NCBI RefSeq assembly: GCF_037023755.1
Contig: NZ_CP146100.1
Location: 2,420,501 to 2,484,500, forward strand
Length of the DNA stretch: 64,000 nucleotides
Source: Saccharopolyspora sp. SCSIO 74807
Lineage (GTDB): Bacteria; Actinomycetota; Actinomycetes; Mycobacteriales; Pseudonocardiaceae
Direction of reading: 5' to 3'
Both the position numbers and the translations under genes were made by a program. The notes under the pieces were generated by a model, which saw only the letters and a list, made by a program, of their open reading frames with translations, was not told the DNA's origin and ran no database searches. The stretch's first letter is position 1. Each line of letters opens with the position of its first letter. Shown here one piece after another: positions 17,784 to 29,002 of this stretch.

Positions 17784-18310
17784 GTGGAGCACAGCACGAA
17801 TCGGCTGCTGACCACCCACGCCGGAGCCCTGTGGAAGAGACCATGGTCGACCGGCCGCACCAGCCGGAGTCCTTCGCCGATCTCCTGCCGCGGAGCGTGG
17901 CGGGCGTCGTCGAGCAGCAGCGCGCCGCCGGTCTCGACGTGGTCAACGACGGCGAGATGGGAAAGCCCGAGTGGTCCTGGTACGTGACGAGCCGCTTGTC
18001 CGGTTTCGAACATCGGCCCGCCGAGCGCACCGAGGCGCTGAACGGTCAGGACCAGCGCGATTTCCCCGGCTACTACGCGGACGCCATCGAGAACGGGCTT
18101 TGGTACGGCAACACGAACAGCCTCGTGGCCACGGCCCGTGCGCAGACGCCGGTGTGCACCGGTCCGATCGAGTACGACCCCACGCAGGTGCGCCGTGATA
18201 TCGAGAACCTGCGCAGCGCGCTGCAGGGCAGCGACGCGGTGGAGGCGTTCCTCCCGGTGGTCGCGCCCGCGAGCGCGGCGGTCGGGCAGCGCAACGAGTA
18301 CTACAGCTGA
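17784..18310 (+). pseudogene. Broken MetE-like methyltransferase remnant
   Basis: The N-terminal start VEHSTNRLLTTHAGAL reads from a GTG at 17784, but a shift or small deletion near 17830 moves the frame. The second frame then reads ESFADLLPRSVAGVVEQQRAA, VVNDGEMGKPEWSWY and ends at QRNEYYS with a stop at 18310. Cobalamin-independent methionine synthase-like proteins continue for about 200 more residues after this point, including the zinc ligands. So the gene has lost its middle linker and its whole C-terminal half. No matching 3' remainder was seen downstream. Confidence 0.75.
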
Positions 18311-18805
18311 CCGAAGGTGCCGCGTTGGCCAGTGAGCGGCTGTGGGGATCGCGGCGGTGCTCTCCTGGGCGGCCTGCCCAGGTTGATCAACGTACGGATC
18401 TCGCGGGCGGTAGCTCGTCGCCGGGATCGTGCGAGTCCGGCTCGGCGATTTACAAGTCGTATTGAGCGTTACTTTGTGAGAGCACTGCCACAAATGAACG
18501 TGCGAGCTTTTCGAAATCGACGGCTCGGCTCGTGTTTGGTAACTACAAGCAACTCACCGTACTGTCGGCATTGATTCGCAGAAGTTATCGAATCGTTTTC
18601 GGCGATGTGTGTCTTGCCCTATTTCTCCGCCGCTTCCGTTGTCAGGATTGCCCTTCGCATGGTCGGGGTCCTGAAACTGAATCCAGCCGTTCCGCGCCGC
18701 AGCGCAGCGCGGTCCGTCAGAGCATGTCGACGTGGCCTGCCGCAGCGCGTTTTCACGGGCGGGAGTCCACGTCCGGAATGTCTGGCCAGGCGAAGGGAGT
18801 AGCAC
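18311..18805. other. 495-base intergenic stretch, relatively AT-rich
   Basis: No convincing gene. The middle (about 18440-18620) is clearly richer in A and T than the surrounding sequence. Short open frames here lack ribosome sites and actinobacterial codon bias. It probably contains decayed sequence from the MetE-like gene and the promoter of the small zinc-ribbon gene that follows. Confidence 0.5.
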
Positions 18806-19153
18806 GTGAGCGACACCGACACCCCGAATCCGCACAGCAAGGACCTGGAACAGGCGCTGCGCGTGTTCGAAGCCAGATTGGCCGAGATCGCCCCGGACGG
18901 GCAGCGGCACGCGAGCCCGGACGCCGATGACGAGCGCCTGCACGAACTGCGATCGATCGTGATCCGCCGGGCCGAAGCGCTGCCGAGCGCCGTCTGGCCG
19001 CGCGCCAAGTGCGAACATTGCACAGGACAACGCGAAGTCGAGGCGCTCCAAGCGCGCTACACCGATGGCGCCGCGGCGCCGCAATTCGATTCCCGCCCCC
19101 GCACGTGCCCGAAGTGCTGGGGGACCGGACTCACCTTGAACTGCTCCGGGTAG
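18806..19153 (+). CDS. Small protein with paired CxxC zinc motifs
   Basis: 115 residues. The N-terminal 65 residues are charged and helical; the C-terminal part has CEHCTG (about residue 69) and CPKCWGTG (about 101), a pair resembling DnaJ-type CxxCxGxG zinc fingers. The GTG at 18806 has AAGGGAG ten bases upstream. No relative is recognised. It ends 16 bases from the convergent methyltransferase. Confidence 0.6.
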   Translation: MSDTDTPNPHSKDLEQALRVFEARLAEIAPDGQRHASPDADDERLHELRSIVIRRAEALPSAVWPRAKCEHCTGQREVEALQARYTDGAAAPQFDSRPRTCPKCWGTGLTLNCSG

Positions 19154-19169
19154 CGGCGCCGCGTTCGCT

Positions 19170-22110
<2,941 letters not shown>

Positions 22111-22147
22111 GCCGTGCTTGCGGAACATCCCGCTCGACCGCTAGAAC

Positions 22148-22161
22148 TAGAACAAGTTTCA
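22148..22161. promoter_or_regulatory. KstR operator (TAGAACAAGTTTCA)
   Basis: Matches TnnAACnnGTTnnA at all fixed positions. It lies in the 83-base gap between fadE34 and chsE1, 33 bases before chsE1. A second box here means the chsE1-ltp2 operon has its own KstR-controlled promoter. Confidence 0.85.
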
Positions 22162-22193
22162 TTTGGGATGGCTGGACGAGGCGAGGAGCCGGT

Positions 22194-23273
22194 GTGGAGT
22201 TCGCGCTCGACGACACGCAGCAATCCGTGCGGGACCTGGCGACCGAGGTGCTGAGCCGGGAGCGGGACCGCGAGCAGCCCGCCGATGCGGAAACCGCTTC
22301 GCTGTGGAAGGCGATGGCGGCGGCGGGCCTGCTCTCGCTGGCGGTGCCGGAACGGCTCGGCGGTGCGGGCCTCGGCCCGATGGCCACCGGCGTACTGCTC
22401 ACCGAAGTGGGCCGGTATGCGGCGCAAGTCCCCGCGCTGGCCACGCTGGCTCTCGGTGTGCTGCCGATCGCGCGGCACGGCACGGAACAGCAGCAGGATC
22501 GCCTGCTGGGCGAAGCGGACTCCGGGCAGATCCTCACCGCCGCCGTGAACGAGCCGTCCGCCCCGCTGCCGGGTGCGCCGAAAACGTCGGCACGGTGGGA
22601 AAAGGGCTCGCTCGTGGTGTCCGGTACGAAGACCGACGTGCTGCACGCCGATGTCGCGCGGGAAATCCTGGTGCCGGTCACGGTCGACGATGGCGGCACC
22701 GCGATCGCCGTCGTGCGGCCGGATGCGGCAGGGCTTTCGCGGGAAACCGGCCCGATGTCCGGCGCGCGAGCCGCGACGTTGCGGTTCGAGCAAGTGCGGG
22801 CCGAACGGCTCGGCGAAGATCCCGACGCCGTGGCGGACCTGTACCGCTGCGCACTCGCGGGCATGTGCGCGCTCGGCGACGGCGCGGTGGGCGGCGCGCT
22901 CGACCTGACCACCGAGCACGTGCGCACCCGCACCCAGTTCGGCCGCCCGCTGGCCACTTTCCAAGCCGTGGCGGGGCAAACCGCCGACATCTACGTCACC
23001 GCGCGCACGCTGCACCTGGCGGCGCTGTCCGCGTGCTGGCGCCTGGCCGAAGGCCGCGATGCCGACGACGAGCTGGCCGTCGCGGCCCTGTGGCTCGCCG
23101 AGGAGGCACCGGCGGCCATGCACGTGGCCCAACACCTGCACGGCGGCGTCGGGGTGGATTCGACCTACCCGTTGCACCGGCATTATTCGCTGGTCAAAGA
23201 CTTGGCGCGGCTGGTGGGCGGCGCCGGCCACCGCGTCGACGCGCTCGCCGACCAGCTCGCGATGGAGTGCTGA
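22194..23273 (+). CDS. chsE1: ChsE1 (FadE28), subunit of side-chain acyl-CoA dehydrogenase
   Basis: 359-residue acyl-CoA dehydrogenase subunit of the shortened FadE28 type: the central beta domain is degenerate (no SEPGAGSD motif), while the C-terminal domain keeps TRTQFGRPLATFQAVAG and HLHGGVGVDSTYPLHR. ChsE1 pairs with ChsE2 in an alpha2beta2 enzyme that desaturates 3-oxo-4-pregnene-20-carboxyl-CoA. GTG at 22194 follows GCGAGGAGCC. The stop overlaps the chsE2 start (TGATG), as expected for obligate partners. Confidence 0.88.
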   Translation: MEFALDDTQQSVRDLATEVLSRERDREQPADAETASLWKAMAAAGLLSLAVPERLGGAGLGPMATGVLLTEVGRYAAQVPALATLALGVLPIARHGTEQQQDRLLGEADSGQILTAAVNEPSAPLPGAPKTSARWEKGSLVVSGTKTDVLHADVAREILVPVTVDDGGTAIAVVRPDAAGLSRETGPMSGARAATLRFEQVRAERLGEDPDAVADLYRCALAGMCALGDGAVGGALDLTTEHVRTRTQFGRPLATFQAVAGQTADIYVTARTLHLAALSACWRLAEGRDADDELAVAALWLAEEAPAAMHVAQHLHGGVGVDSTYPLHRHYSLVKDLARLVGGAGHRVDALADQLAMEC

Positions 23274-24445
23274 TGTTCATCGAATGCACCGAACAGCAGG
23301 AGGCGCTGCGCGCGCAGCTGCGCGAGTACTTCGCGGGCTTGATGTCGCCGGAAGAGCGCGCGGAGATGGCCGCCGACCGGCACAACGCGGTGTACCGCGA
23401 GGTCGTGCGGCGGATGGGCCGGGACGGCTGGCTCGGCGTCGGCTGGCCCGTCGAGTACGGCGGGCACGGGTTCGGCGACGTGGCCCAGCACATCTTCGCC
23501 AGCGAGGCGGCGCGCGCCGACATCCAGCTCCCGTCGGTCACGCTGCAAACGGTCGGGCCGACGCTGCTGGCCTACGGCACCCAGCAGCAGAAGGACCTGT
23601 TCCTGCCGAAGATCCTCGCCGGTGAGGTGCACTTCGCGATCGGCTACACCGAACCCGAAGCGGGCACCGACCTCGCGGCGCTGCGCACCTCGGCAGTGCG
23701 CGACGGGGACGGTTACCTGGTCAACGGCCAGAAGATCTTCACCACCGGCGCGCACGACGCCGACTACATCTGGCTGGCCTGCCGCACGGATCCGGAGGCG
23801 CCGAAGCACAAGGGCATCTCCATCCTCATCGTGGACACCTCGGACCCCGGCTACTCGTGGACGCCGATCATCACCTGCGACGGGGCGCACCACGTGAACG
23901 CGACGTACTTCAGCGACGTGCGGGTGCCCGCGTCGATGCTGGTGGGCGAGCAGGACCGCGGCTGGAAGCTGATCACCACGCAGCTCAACCACGAGCGGGT
24001 CATGCTCGGCCCGGCCGGGCGGATCGACGGGATGTGCGCCCGGGTGCGGGATTGGGCCGGCCGGCGCAGCGACCCGGACGGGACTCCGCTGCTGGACCTG
24101 CCGGACGTGCGTCGCGCGCTCGCCCGCGCGCACGCCTGCACGCGGGTCAACGAGTTGCTGAACTGGCAGGTCGCGGCCTCGTCGGCGGCAGGTCCGGTGC
24201 AGGTGGCGGACGCCTCGGCGACGAAGGTGTTCACCTCCGAGCGCATCCAGGTCCTCGGCCGCTCGCTCGAAGAGGTCGTCGCCCGCCACGGCGACGCCGC
24301 CGAGCCCGCGACCGCGGACCTGCTGCGCTGGCTGGACGTGCAGGCCAAGCGGAACCTGGTGCTCACCTTCGGCGGCGGCGTCAGCGAGGTCCAGCGGGAA
24401 CTGATCGCCACGGCCGGGCTCGGGCTGCCCCGATCGCCGCGTTGA
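23273..24445 (+). CDS. chsE2: ChsE2 (FadE29), partner acyl-CoA dehydrogenase
   Basis: 390 residues. Full acyl-CoA dehydrogenase with YTEPEAGTDLAALRT near residue 125, GQKIFTTGAHDADYIW, FSDVRVP and VLTFGGGVSEVQRELIATAGLGLP. It follows chsE1 with overlapping stop/start. In the M. tuberculosis igr operon the order is likewise fadE28-fadE29-chsH2-chsH1-ltp2. ChsE1-ChsE2 supplies the C17(20) double bond needed before hydration and retro-aldol loss of propionyl-CoA. Confidence 0.9.
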   Translation: MFIECTEQQEALRAQLREYFAGLMSPEERAEMAADRHNAVYREVVRRMGRDGWLGVGWPVEYGGHGFGDVAQHIFASEAARADIQLPSVTLQTVGPTLLAYGTQQQKDLFLPKILAGEVHFAIGYTEPEAGTDLAALRTSAVRDGDGYLVNGQKIFTTGAHDADYIWLACRTDPEAPKHKGISILIVDTSDPGYSWTPIITCDGAHHVNATYFSDVRVPASMLVGEQDRGWKLITTQLNHERVMLGPAGRIDGMCARVRDWAGRRSDPDGTPLLDLPDVRRALARAHACTRVNELLNWQVAASSAAGPVQVADASATKVFTSERIQVLGRSLEEVVARHGDAAEPATADLLRWLDVQAKRNLVLTFGGGVSEVQRELIATAGLGLPRSPR

Positions 24446-24461
24446 CCGGAGGGAGCACGCG

Positions 24462-25457
24462 ATGACCGTCGACACACCGGAGGAAACCCTCGGCGAGGAA
24501 GCCATCCCGGCGATCGCCGAGCGGATCAGGCAGGCGGGGGAGTCCGCCAGCCGGGCCGCGCGCGACCCGGTGAACCTGCCGATGATCAACAACTGGGTGG
24601 AGGCGCTGGGCGACGGGAACCCGGTGTACACCTCGGCGGAGCAGGCCGCCGCGTCCGTCCACGGTGGACTCGTCGCGCCGCCCGCGATGGCGCAGGTGTG
24701 GACGATGCCGGGACTGCGGCCGGTCCGGGACACCGACGATCCGCTCTACGCCATGATGGGCGCGCTCGACGAGCTCGGCTACACCTCCGTGGTCGCGACG
24801 AACTGCGAGCAGACCTACCACCGCTACCTGCGCCACGGTGAGCAGGTCGCGGTGACCGCGCGGCTCGAATCGGTCGTCGGCCCGAAGCGCACCGGACTGG
24901 GCGAAGGCTGGTTCGTCACGACCCGCAACGTCTGGTACGTCGGCTCGGAGCCGGTGGCCGAGATGCTGTTCCGGGTGCTGAAATTCCGCCCCCCGCAACA
25001 GGAACAGGAACAGGAACCGCCGAAGCCGCAGTCGCAGCCCGCGCCGGGCGCGCAGATCCTGCCGCCCATCAACCGCGACACCGCGTACTTCTGGGAAGGC
25101 GCCGCCGAAGGCGAACTGCGCATCCAGCGCTGCGGCCAGTGCGGGCTGCTGCGGCACCCGCCCGGCCCGATGTGCCCGGAATGCGGCTCCACCGCCCGCA
25201 AGCACTTCGTCGCCTGCGGGCACGGCGAGGTCTACAGCTACGTGGTTCACCACCACCCGCCGATCCCCGGCAAAGAACTGCCGATCGTGATCGCGCTCGT
25301 CGAACTGGACGAGGGGGTGCGGATGCTGGGCGAGCTGCACGGCATCGATCCCGGCGAGGTGGCGGTGGGGCTGCGCGTCGAAGTCGGATTCCAGCGCTTG
25401 ACCGAGGAGGTCACCATGCCGTTCTGGCGGCCGCGGCAGGACGGGGGTGCGGCATGA
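24462..25457 (+). CDS. chsH2: ChsH2, MaoC hydratase domain fused to DUF35
   Basis: 331 residues in two parts. Residues 1-175 form a MaoC-like hotdog (NNWVEALGDGNPVY, HGGLVAPPAMAQVW). A Gln/Glu/Pro-rich linker follows at about 176-200. Residues 205-331 are a DUF35 domain with the zinc ribbon CGQCGLLRHPPGPMCPEC and an OB fold. In the mycobacterial enzyme the MaoC part works with ChsH1 as hydratase and the DUF35 part binds Ltp2 to form the aldolase. GGAGGGAGC precedes the ATG; the 3' end overlaps chsH1. Confidence 0.92.
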   Translation: MTVDTPEETLGEEAIPAIAERIRQAGESASRAARDPVNLPMINNWVEALGDGNPVYTSAEQAAASVHGGLVAPPAMAQVWTMPGLRPVRDTDDPLYAMMGALDELGYTSVVATNCEQTYHRYLRHGEQVAVTARLESVVGPKRTGLGEGWFVTTRNVWYVGSEPVAEMLFRVLKFRPPQQEQEQEPPKPQSQPAPGAQILPPINRDTAYFWEGAAEGELRIQRCGQCGLLRHPPGPMCPECGSTARKHFVACGHGEVYSYVVHHHPPIPGKELPIVIALVELDEGVRMLGELHGIDPGEVAVGLRVEVGFQRLTEEVTMPFWRPRQDGGAA

Positions 25458-25894
25458 GCACGTTGCCCAGGACCCGGACGGCCGCAGAGGTGCAGGTGGG
25501 TGCGGCCCTGCCGGAGGAGAGCATCGAGGTCACGCCCACGTTCGTGGTCAGCACCGCACTGGCCACCAGGGACTTCCAGGACGTGCACCACGACCGCGAC
25601 CTGGCCCATGCCAAGGGATCGCAGGACATCTTCGTCAACATCCTCACCACCACCGGAATCGCGCAGCGGTACGTGACCGACTGGGCGGGACCGGAGGCGC
25701 TGGTGCGCGGTGTGTCGGTGAAGCTCGGGGTGCCTTGCTACGCCTACGACACGTTGACGTTGTTCGGGCAGGTCCTCGATCGCGTCGTCGAGGACGGCGA
25801 GACGCGGTTCTCGGTGGAAGTGCTCGGGCGCAACGGAACCGGTGAGCACGTGCGCGGAACGGTGCGGGTGGCCCTGCCGGAGGTGTCGGCGTGA
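25454..25894 (+). CDS. chsH1: ChsH1, MaoC-like hydratase subunit
   Basis: 146-residue single hotdog domain with the hydratase-type segment TRDFQDVHHDRDLAHAKG (Asp/His pair). It combines with the N-terminal half of ChsH2 to hydrate the C17(20) double bond of the side-chain CoA ester. ATG at 25454 overlaps the chsH2 stop (ATGA). Slightly longer than the M. tuberculosis protein (about 129 residues) by an N-terminal extension. Confidence 0.88.
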   Translation: MSTLPRTRTAAEVQVGAALPEESIEVTPTFVVSTALATRDFQDVHHDRDLAHAKGSQDIFVNILTTTGIAQRYVTDWAGPEALVRGVSVKLGVPCYAYDTLTLFGQVLDRVVEDGETRFSVEVLGRNGTGEHVRGTVRVALPEVSA

Positions 25895-27060
25895 GCATTT
25901 CGGAACAGACCGCCATCGCGGGGATCGGCGCGACGGAGTTCTCCAAGGACTCCGGCCGCACCGAGCTCCAGCTCGCCGCCGAGGCCACCCGCGCAGCGCT
26001 GGCCGACGCGGGGCTCGAACCGTCCGATGTGGACGGCATGGTGACGTTCACGATGGACAACAACACCGAGGTCGCCGTCGCGCGGGAACTCGGGGTGCCG
26101 GAGCTGAGCTTCTTCAGCCGGGTGCACTACGGCGGCGGAGCGGCTTGCGCGACGGTGCAGCAGGCCGCCATGGCCGTCGCGACCGGCATGGCCGAGGTCG
26201 TCGTGTGCTACCGGGCGTTCAACGAGCGCTCCGGGCAGCGGTTCGGGCAGGTGCAGTCCGGGCTGGCCGCCGCCCCGACCTCGACCGGCATCGACGCCGG
26301 GTGGAGCTACCCGGTCGGCCTGGGCACGCCGGGCGGGCAGGTGGCCATGTTCGCCCGCCGCTACATGCACGAATTCGGCGCCACGAGCGAGGATTTCGGC
26401 CGCGTCGCGGTCGTGGACCGGCAGCACGCCGCGACGAACCCGAACGCCTGGTTCTACCAGCGCCCGATCACCCTGGCCGAGCACCAGGACTCGCGGTGGG
26501 TCACCGAGCCGCTGCACCTGCTGGACTGCTGCCAGGAAAGCGACGGCGGCGTCGCGCTGGTGGTCGTCTCCGCCGAACGCGCCAAGGACCTGCCGAATCC
26601 TCCGGCGCTGGTCCGCGCCGCCGCGCAGGGCAGCAGCACCGACCAGTTCACGATGACCAGCTACTACCGCGACGACCTCACCGGCCTGCCGGAGATGGGG
26701 CTGGTCGCGCGGCAGCTGTGGCGGCAGGCCGGGGCCGGGCCGGAGGACATGCAGGTCGCCGTGCTCTACGACCACTTCACGCCGTTCGTGCTGGTGCAGC
26801 TGGAAGAACTCGGGTTCTGCGGGCGCGGGCAGGCACGGCACTTCATCGCCGACGGCGGCATCGGCCTGGACGGCGCGCTGCCGGTCAACCCGCACGGCGG
26901 GCAGCTCGGCGAGGCGTACATCCACGGCATGAACGGCATCGCCGAAGGTGTCCGGCAGATCCGCGGCACCGCGGCCAACCAGCTGCCCGAGGTGCACAAC
27001 GCCCTGGTCACCGCCGGGACCGGAGTACCCACCAGCGCCCTGGTCCTGTCCGCGGCCTGA
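25891..27060 (+). CDS. ltp2: Ltp2, thiolase-fold retro-aldolase
   Basis: 389-residue thiolase-superfamily protein of the SCP-x/lipid-transfer type (IAGIGATEFSKDSGRTELQLA start; HYGGGAACATVQQAAMAV; GGIGLDGALPVNPHGGQLGEAYIHG). With the DUF35 part of ChsH2 it cleaves 17-hydroxy-3-oxo-pregnene-20-carboxyl-CoA to androstenedione and propionyl-CoA. GTG at 25891 overlaps the chsH1 stop by four bases. Last gene of the operon; a palindromic repeat and an insertion sequence follow. Confidence 0.92.
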   Translation: MSISEQTAIAGIGATEFSKDSGRTELQLAAEATRAALADAGLEPSDVDGMVTFTMDNNTEVAVARELGVPELSFFSRVHYGGGAACATVQQAAMAVATGMAEVVVCYRAFNERSGQRFGQVQSGLAAAPTSTGIDAGWSYPVGLGTPGGQVAMFARRYMHEFGATSEDFGRVAVVDRQHAATNPNAWFYQRPITLAEHQDSRWVTEPLHLLDCCQESDGGVALVVVSAERAKDLPNPPALVRAAAQGSSTDQFTMTSYYRDDLTGLPEMGLVARQLWRQAGAGPEDMQVAVLYDHFTPFVLVQLEELGFCGRGQARHFIADGGIGLDGALPVNPHGGQLGEAYIHGMNGIAEGVRQIRGTAANQLPEVHNALVTAGTGVPTSALVLSAA

Positions 27061-27172
27061 CTCCCGGCAACGAGCGCGGGACCGCTTCGCCCGAACGGAT
27101 CGGGGCGATGGGCCCCTTCACTCCCTCGGGCGGGCGGCCGACACGCCCGCCCGATATCGGCCCAGCGTGCGC

Positions 27173-27221
27173 AGTGAACGGAACTTTCGTCCCAATAGAT
27201 TGGGCGAACAGTCCGTTCACT
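27173..27221. repeat. Intergenic palindromic element, copy 3
   Basis: 49 bp downstream of ltp2. Outer arms AGTGAACGG / CCGTTCACT, centre CCCAATAGATTGGG (perfect). TTCGT on the left and GCGAA on the right give the same polarity as copy 1. It ends about 30 bases left of the IS605-like element. Confidence 0.85.
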
Positions 27222-27323
27222 CGGTTCCGAAGCCGGTCACCAAACGAACGTAGCGCGGATGCCTCGCCCTTCAGGGCGGGAAGGAAGCGCGTCCAGTCCG
27301 TGGGCGACGTGCCCAGCGGTGAC

Positions 27324-27743
27324 CTACACAGGCGGACGCTGTTGTTGCTCGATGTACTGCCGCACTACCGATAGCGGCGCGCCACCCACGGAACCGGCGA
27401 AGTAGCTGCCGGACCACAGTCGGACGCCCTTCCAGTACGAGAACCGCAGGTCCTCGAACTCCTTCCGCAGCATCCGCGAGGACACACCCTTCAGGCTGTT
27501 GACCAGCTTGGACACGGCGACCTTGGGTGGGAAGTGTACGAGCAGGTGCACGTGGTTCGACTCGCCGTTGAACTCGGCCAATTCGGTTTCAAAGTCCTCA
27601 CACACCGCCCGCATGACCTCTTCCATCCGCCGCAGGTGCGTGTCGGCGAACACCGGGTGCCGGTACTTCGTGACGAAAACCAAGTGCGCGTGCATCTTGT
27701 GCATGACGTGCCGACCAGTGCGGAAACCGTCATCGATGGGCAT
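27324..27743 (-). CDS. tnpA: TnpA, Y1 HUH transposase
   Basis: 139-residue single-strand transposase. The HUH metal site is NHVHLLVHFPPK (about residue 62), and the nucleophilic tyrosine is in SVVRQYIEQQ near the C-terminus. HLVFVTKYRHPVF at the N-terminus is typical of the IS200 family. The ATG at 27743 faces tnpB; a longer frame that runs through tnpB is only a shadow. All catalytic parts look intact, so the element may still be mobile. Confidence 0.88.
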   Translation of the reverse strand: MPIDDGFRTGRHVMHKMHAHLVFVTKYRHPVFADTHLRRMEEVMRAVCEDFETELAEFNGESNHVHLLVHFPPKVAVSKLVNSLKGVSSRMLRKEFEDLRFSYWKGVRLWSGSYFAGSVGGAPLSVVRQYIEQQQRPPV

Positions 27744-27768
27744 GAAACCAAATGCTACAGTGATCAAC

Positions 27769-28968
27769 ATGGACACGCAGCAGGACATCGACGGGCGCAG
27801 CGCTCGGTACACGTTCCGCCTCCGCGTGTCCTCCACCGCCCAGCAGGCACTCCTAGCCGAGTGGGGGCGATGCCGGTGGGTGTGGAACGAGTGCGTCGCC
27901 CGCTCCCGCAAGGCCCATCGCGATGGCGAGAAGTGCGGCCCGGCTGCGCTGGACAAGATGCTGACCGACGCGCGCGCCCGGAATTCGTGGCTGCGGGAAG
28001 GCTCGTCCGTTCCGCAGCAGCAGAGCATCCGCGACTTCGGTAAGTCCCGTGCGAAGGCGCTGAAGGACATCAAAGATCGACTGCCGATCGCGCAGCGCGC
28101 TGGAATGCCCAGGCCGAAGAAGAAGCGTGGTACGTCTCCGAGCCTGAACTACACCAAGCGCGGGTTCCGCCTTGAAAACGACCGCCTCCACCTCGCGGGC
28201 GGTCTCGCGTTGACGGTGGTGTGGTCGCGGGACCTGCCGTCCGAACCGTCGTCGGTGCGGGTGTACCAGGACAACCTGGGGCACTGGTCCTGCTCGTTCG
28301 TTGTCGCCGTCGAAGTGGAGCCGCTGCCGGAAACCGGCCAGGCGATTGGTATCGACTGGGGCGTGCGTGAAACCGCCACGACCACCAACGACGACTACGA
28401 CTTGGCCCACGCGCAGCGTGGGAAGTCTGCTGCTGCCAAGCTCGCGCACTATCAGCGGCAGATGTCCCGGCGGGAACGCCCGAGGAACAGGCCGCAGTCC
28501 AAGGGGTACCGGCGCTCGCAGCGACAGGCCGCGAAGCAGGCGAAGAAGGTCGCTCGGCAGCGGCAGGACACCGGGCGTAAATGGGCTAAGCGTGTTGTGC
28601 GCGACCACGACGCGGTAGCCGTCGAGGACTTCCGACCAAGGTTTCTCGCGAAGACCACGATGGCCCGTAAGGCCGCTGACGCTGCGATCGGCGCTACCAA
28701 GACTGCGCTGGTCGAGCAGGCCCGCAAGCACGACCGCGTGCTGCGGCTGGTCGACCCGAAGCACACCACGATGGACTGCGGACAGTGCGGCGCGAGAGCC
28801 AAGCACCGCCTGCCGCTGTCGGAACGTACCTACACCTGCACTGCGTGCGGAGCCTGGTCCCCGAGGGACAAGAACTCCGCACGCGTGATGCTAGTCCGGG
28901 CTGGTTTCAACCCGGCTGATGTTGAGGGCGTGAGTCCTGACCGCGTGCAACGCGGTCAGGCTGCCTGA
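27769..28968 (+). CDS. tnpB: TnpB, RNA-guided nuclease of IS605 element
   Basis: 399 residues. The RuvC triad is present: Asp in GIDWGVRETA (about residue 190), Glu in AVEDFRPRFL (about 285), Asp in SPRDKNSARV (about 367). A four-cysteine zinc finger CGQCGAR...CTACGAW lies between the last two. TnpB uses an omega-RNA from its own 3' end to cut near a transposon-adjacent motif, which preserves the element after excision. Start ATG at 27769. Length and motifs show no damage. Confidence 0.9.
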   Translation: MDTQQDIDGRSARYTFRLRVSSTAQQALLAEWGRCRWVWNECVARSRKAHRDGEKCGPAALDKMLTDARARNSWLREGSSVPQQQSIRDFGKSRAKALKDIKDRLPIAQRAGMPRPKKKRGTSPSLNYTKRGFRLENDRLHLAGGLALTVVWSRDLPSEPSSVRVYQDNLGHWSCSFVVAVEVEPLPETGQAIGIDWGVRETATTTNDDYDLAHAQRGKSAAAKLAHYQRQMSRRERPRNRPQSKGYRRSQRQAAKQAKKVARQRQDTGRKWAKRVVRDHDAVAVEDFRPRFLAKTTMARKAADAAIGATKTALVEQARKHDRVLRLVDPKHTTMDCGQCGARAKHRLPLSERTYTCTACGAWSPRDKNSARVMLVRAGFNPADVEGVSPDRVQRGQAA

Positions 28969-29002
28969 GTCAGGAATCTCCCGCCTTCAGGCGGGAGAGG
29001 AT
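28900..29002 (+). ncRNA. Putative omega-RNA scaffold at tnpB 3' end
   Basis: The tnpB 3' end and right end contain two strong hairpins: CTGACCGCG/CGCGGTCAG at about 28935-28960 overlapping the last tnpB codons, and the terminal 8-bp hairpin 28978-28997. TnpB guide RNAs normally cover this position and run past the right end into flanking DNA, which acts as the guide. Here the guide would be the first bases of the TetR 3' region. The boundaries are inferred. Confidence 0.5.

Noticed and set aside
18532-18930. A 132-codon frame running into the zinc-ribbon gene
   Set aside because: No start context, no family, and it conflicts with the better-supported GTG gene at 18806.
25000-25060. Frameshift or assembly error in chsH2 at the Gln/Glu/Pro-rich stretch
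   Set aside because: The frame is continuous and this is where MaoC and DUF35 domains join, so a flexible linker is expected.
27085-27135. Another copy of the palindromic element before copy 3
   Set aside because: CTTCACTCC resembles one arm, but no partner arm or CCCAAT centre is present.
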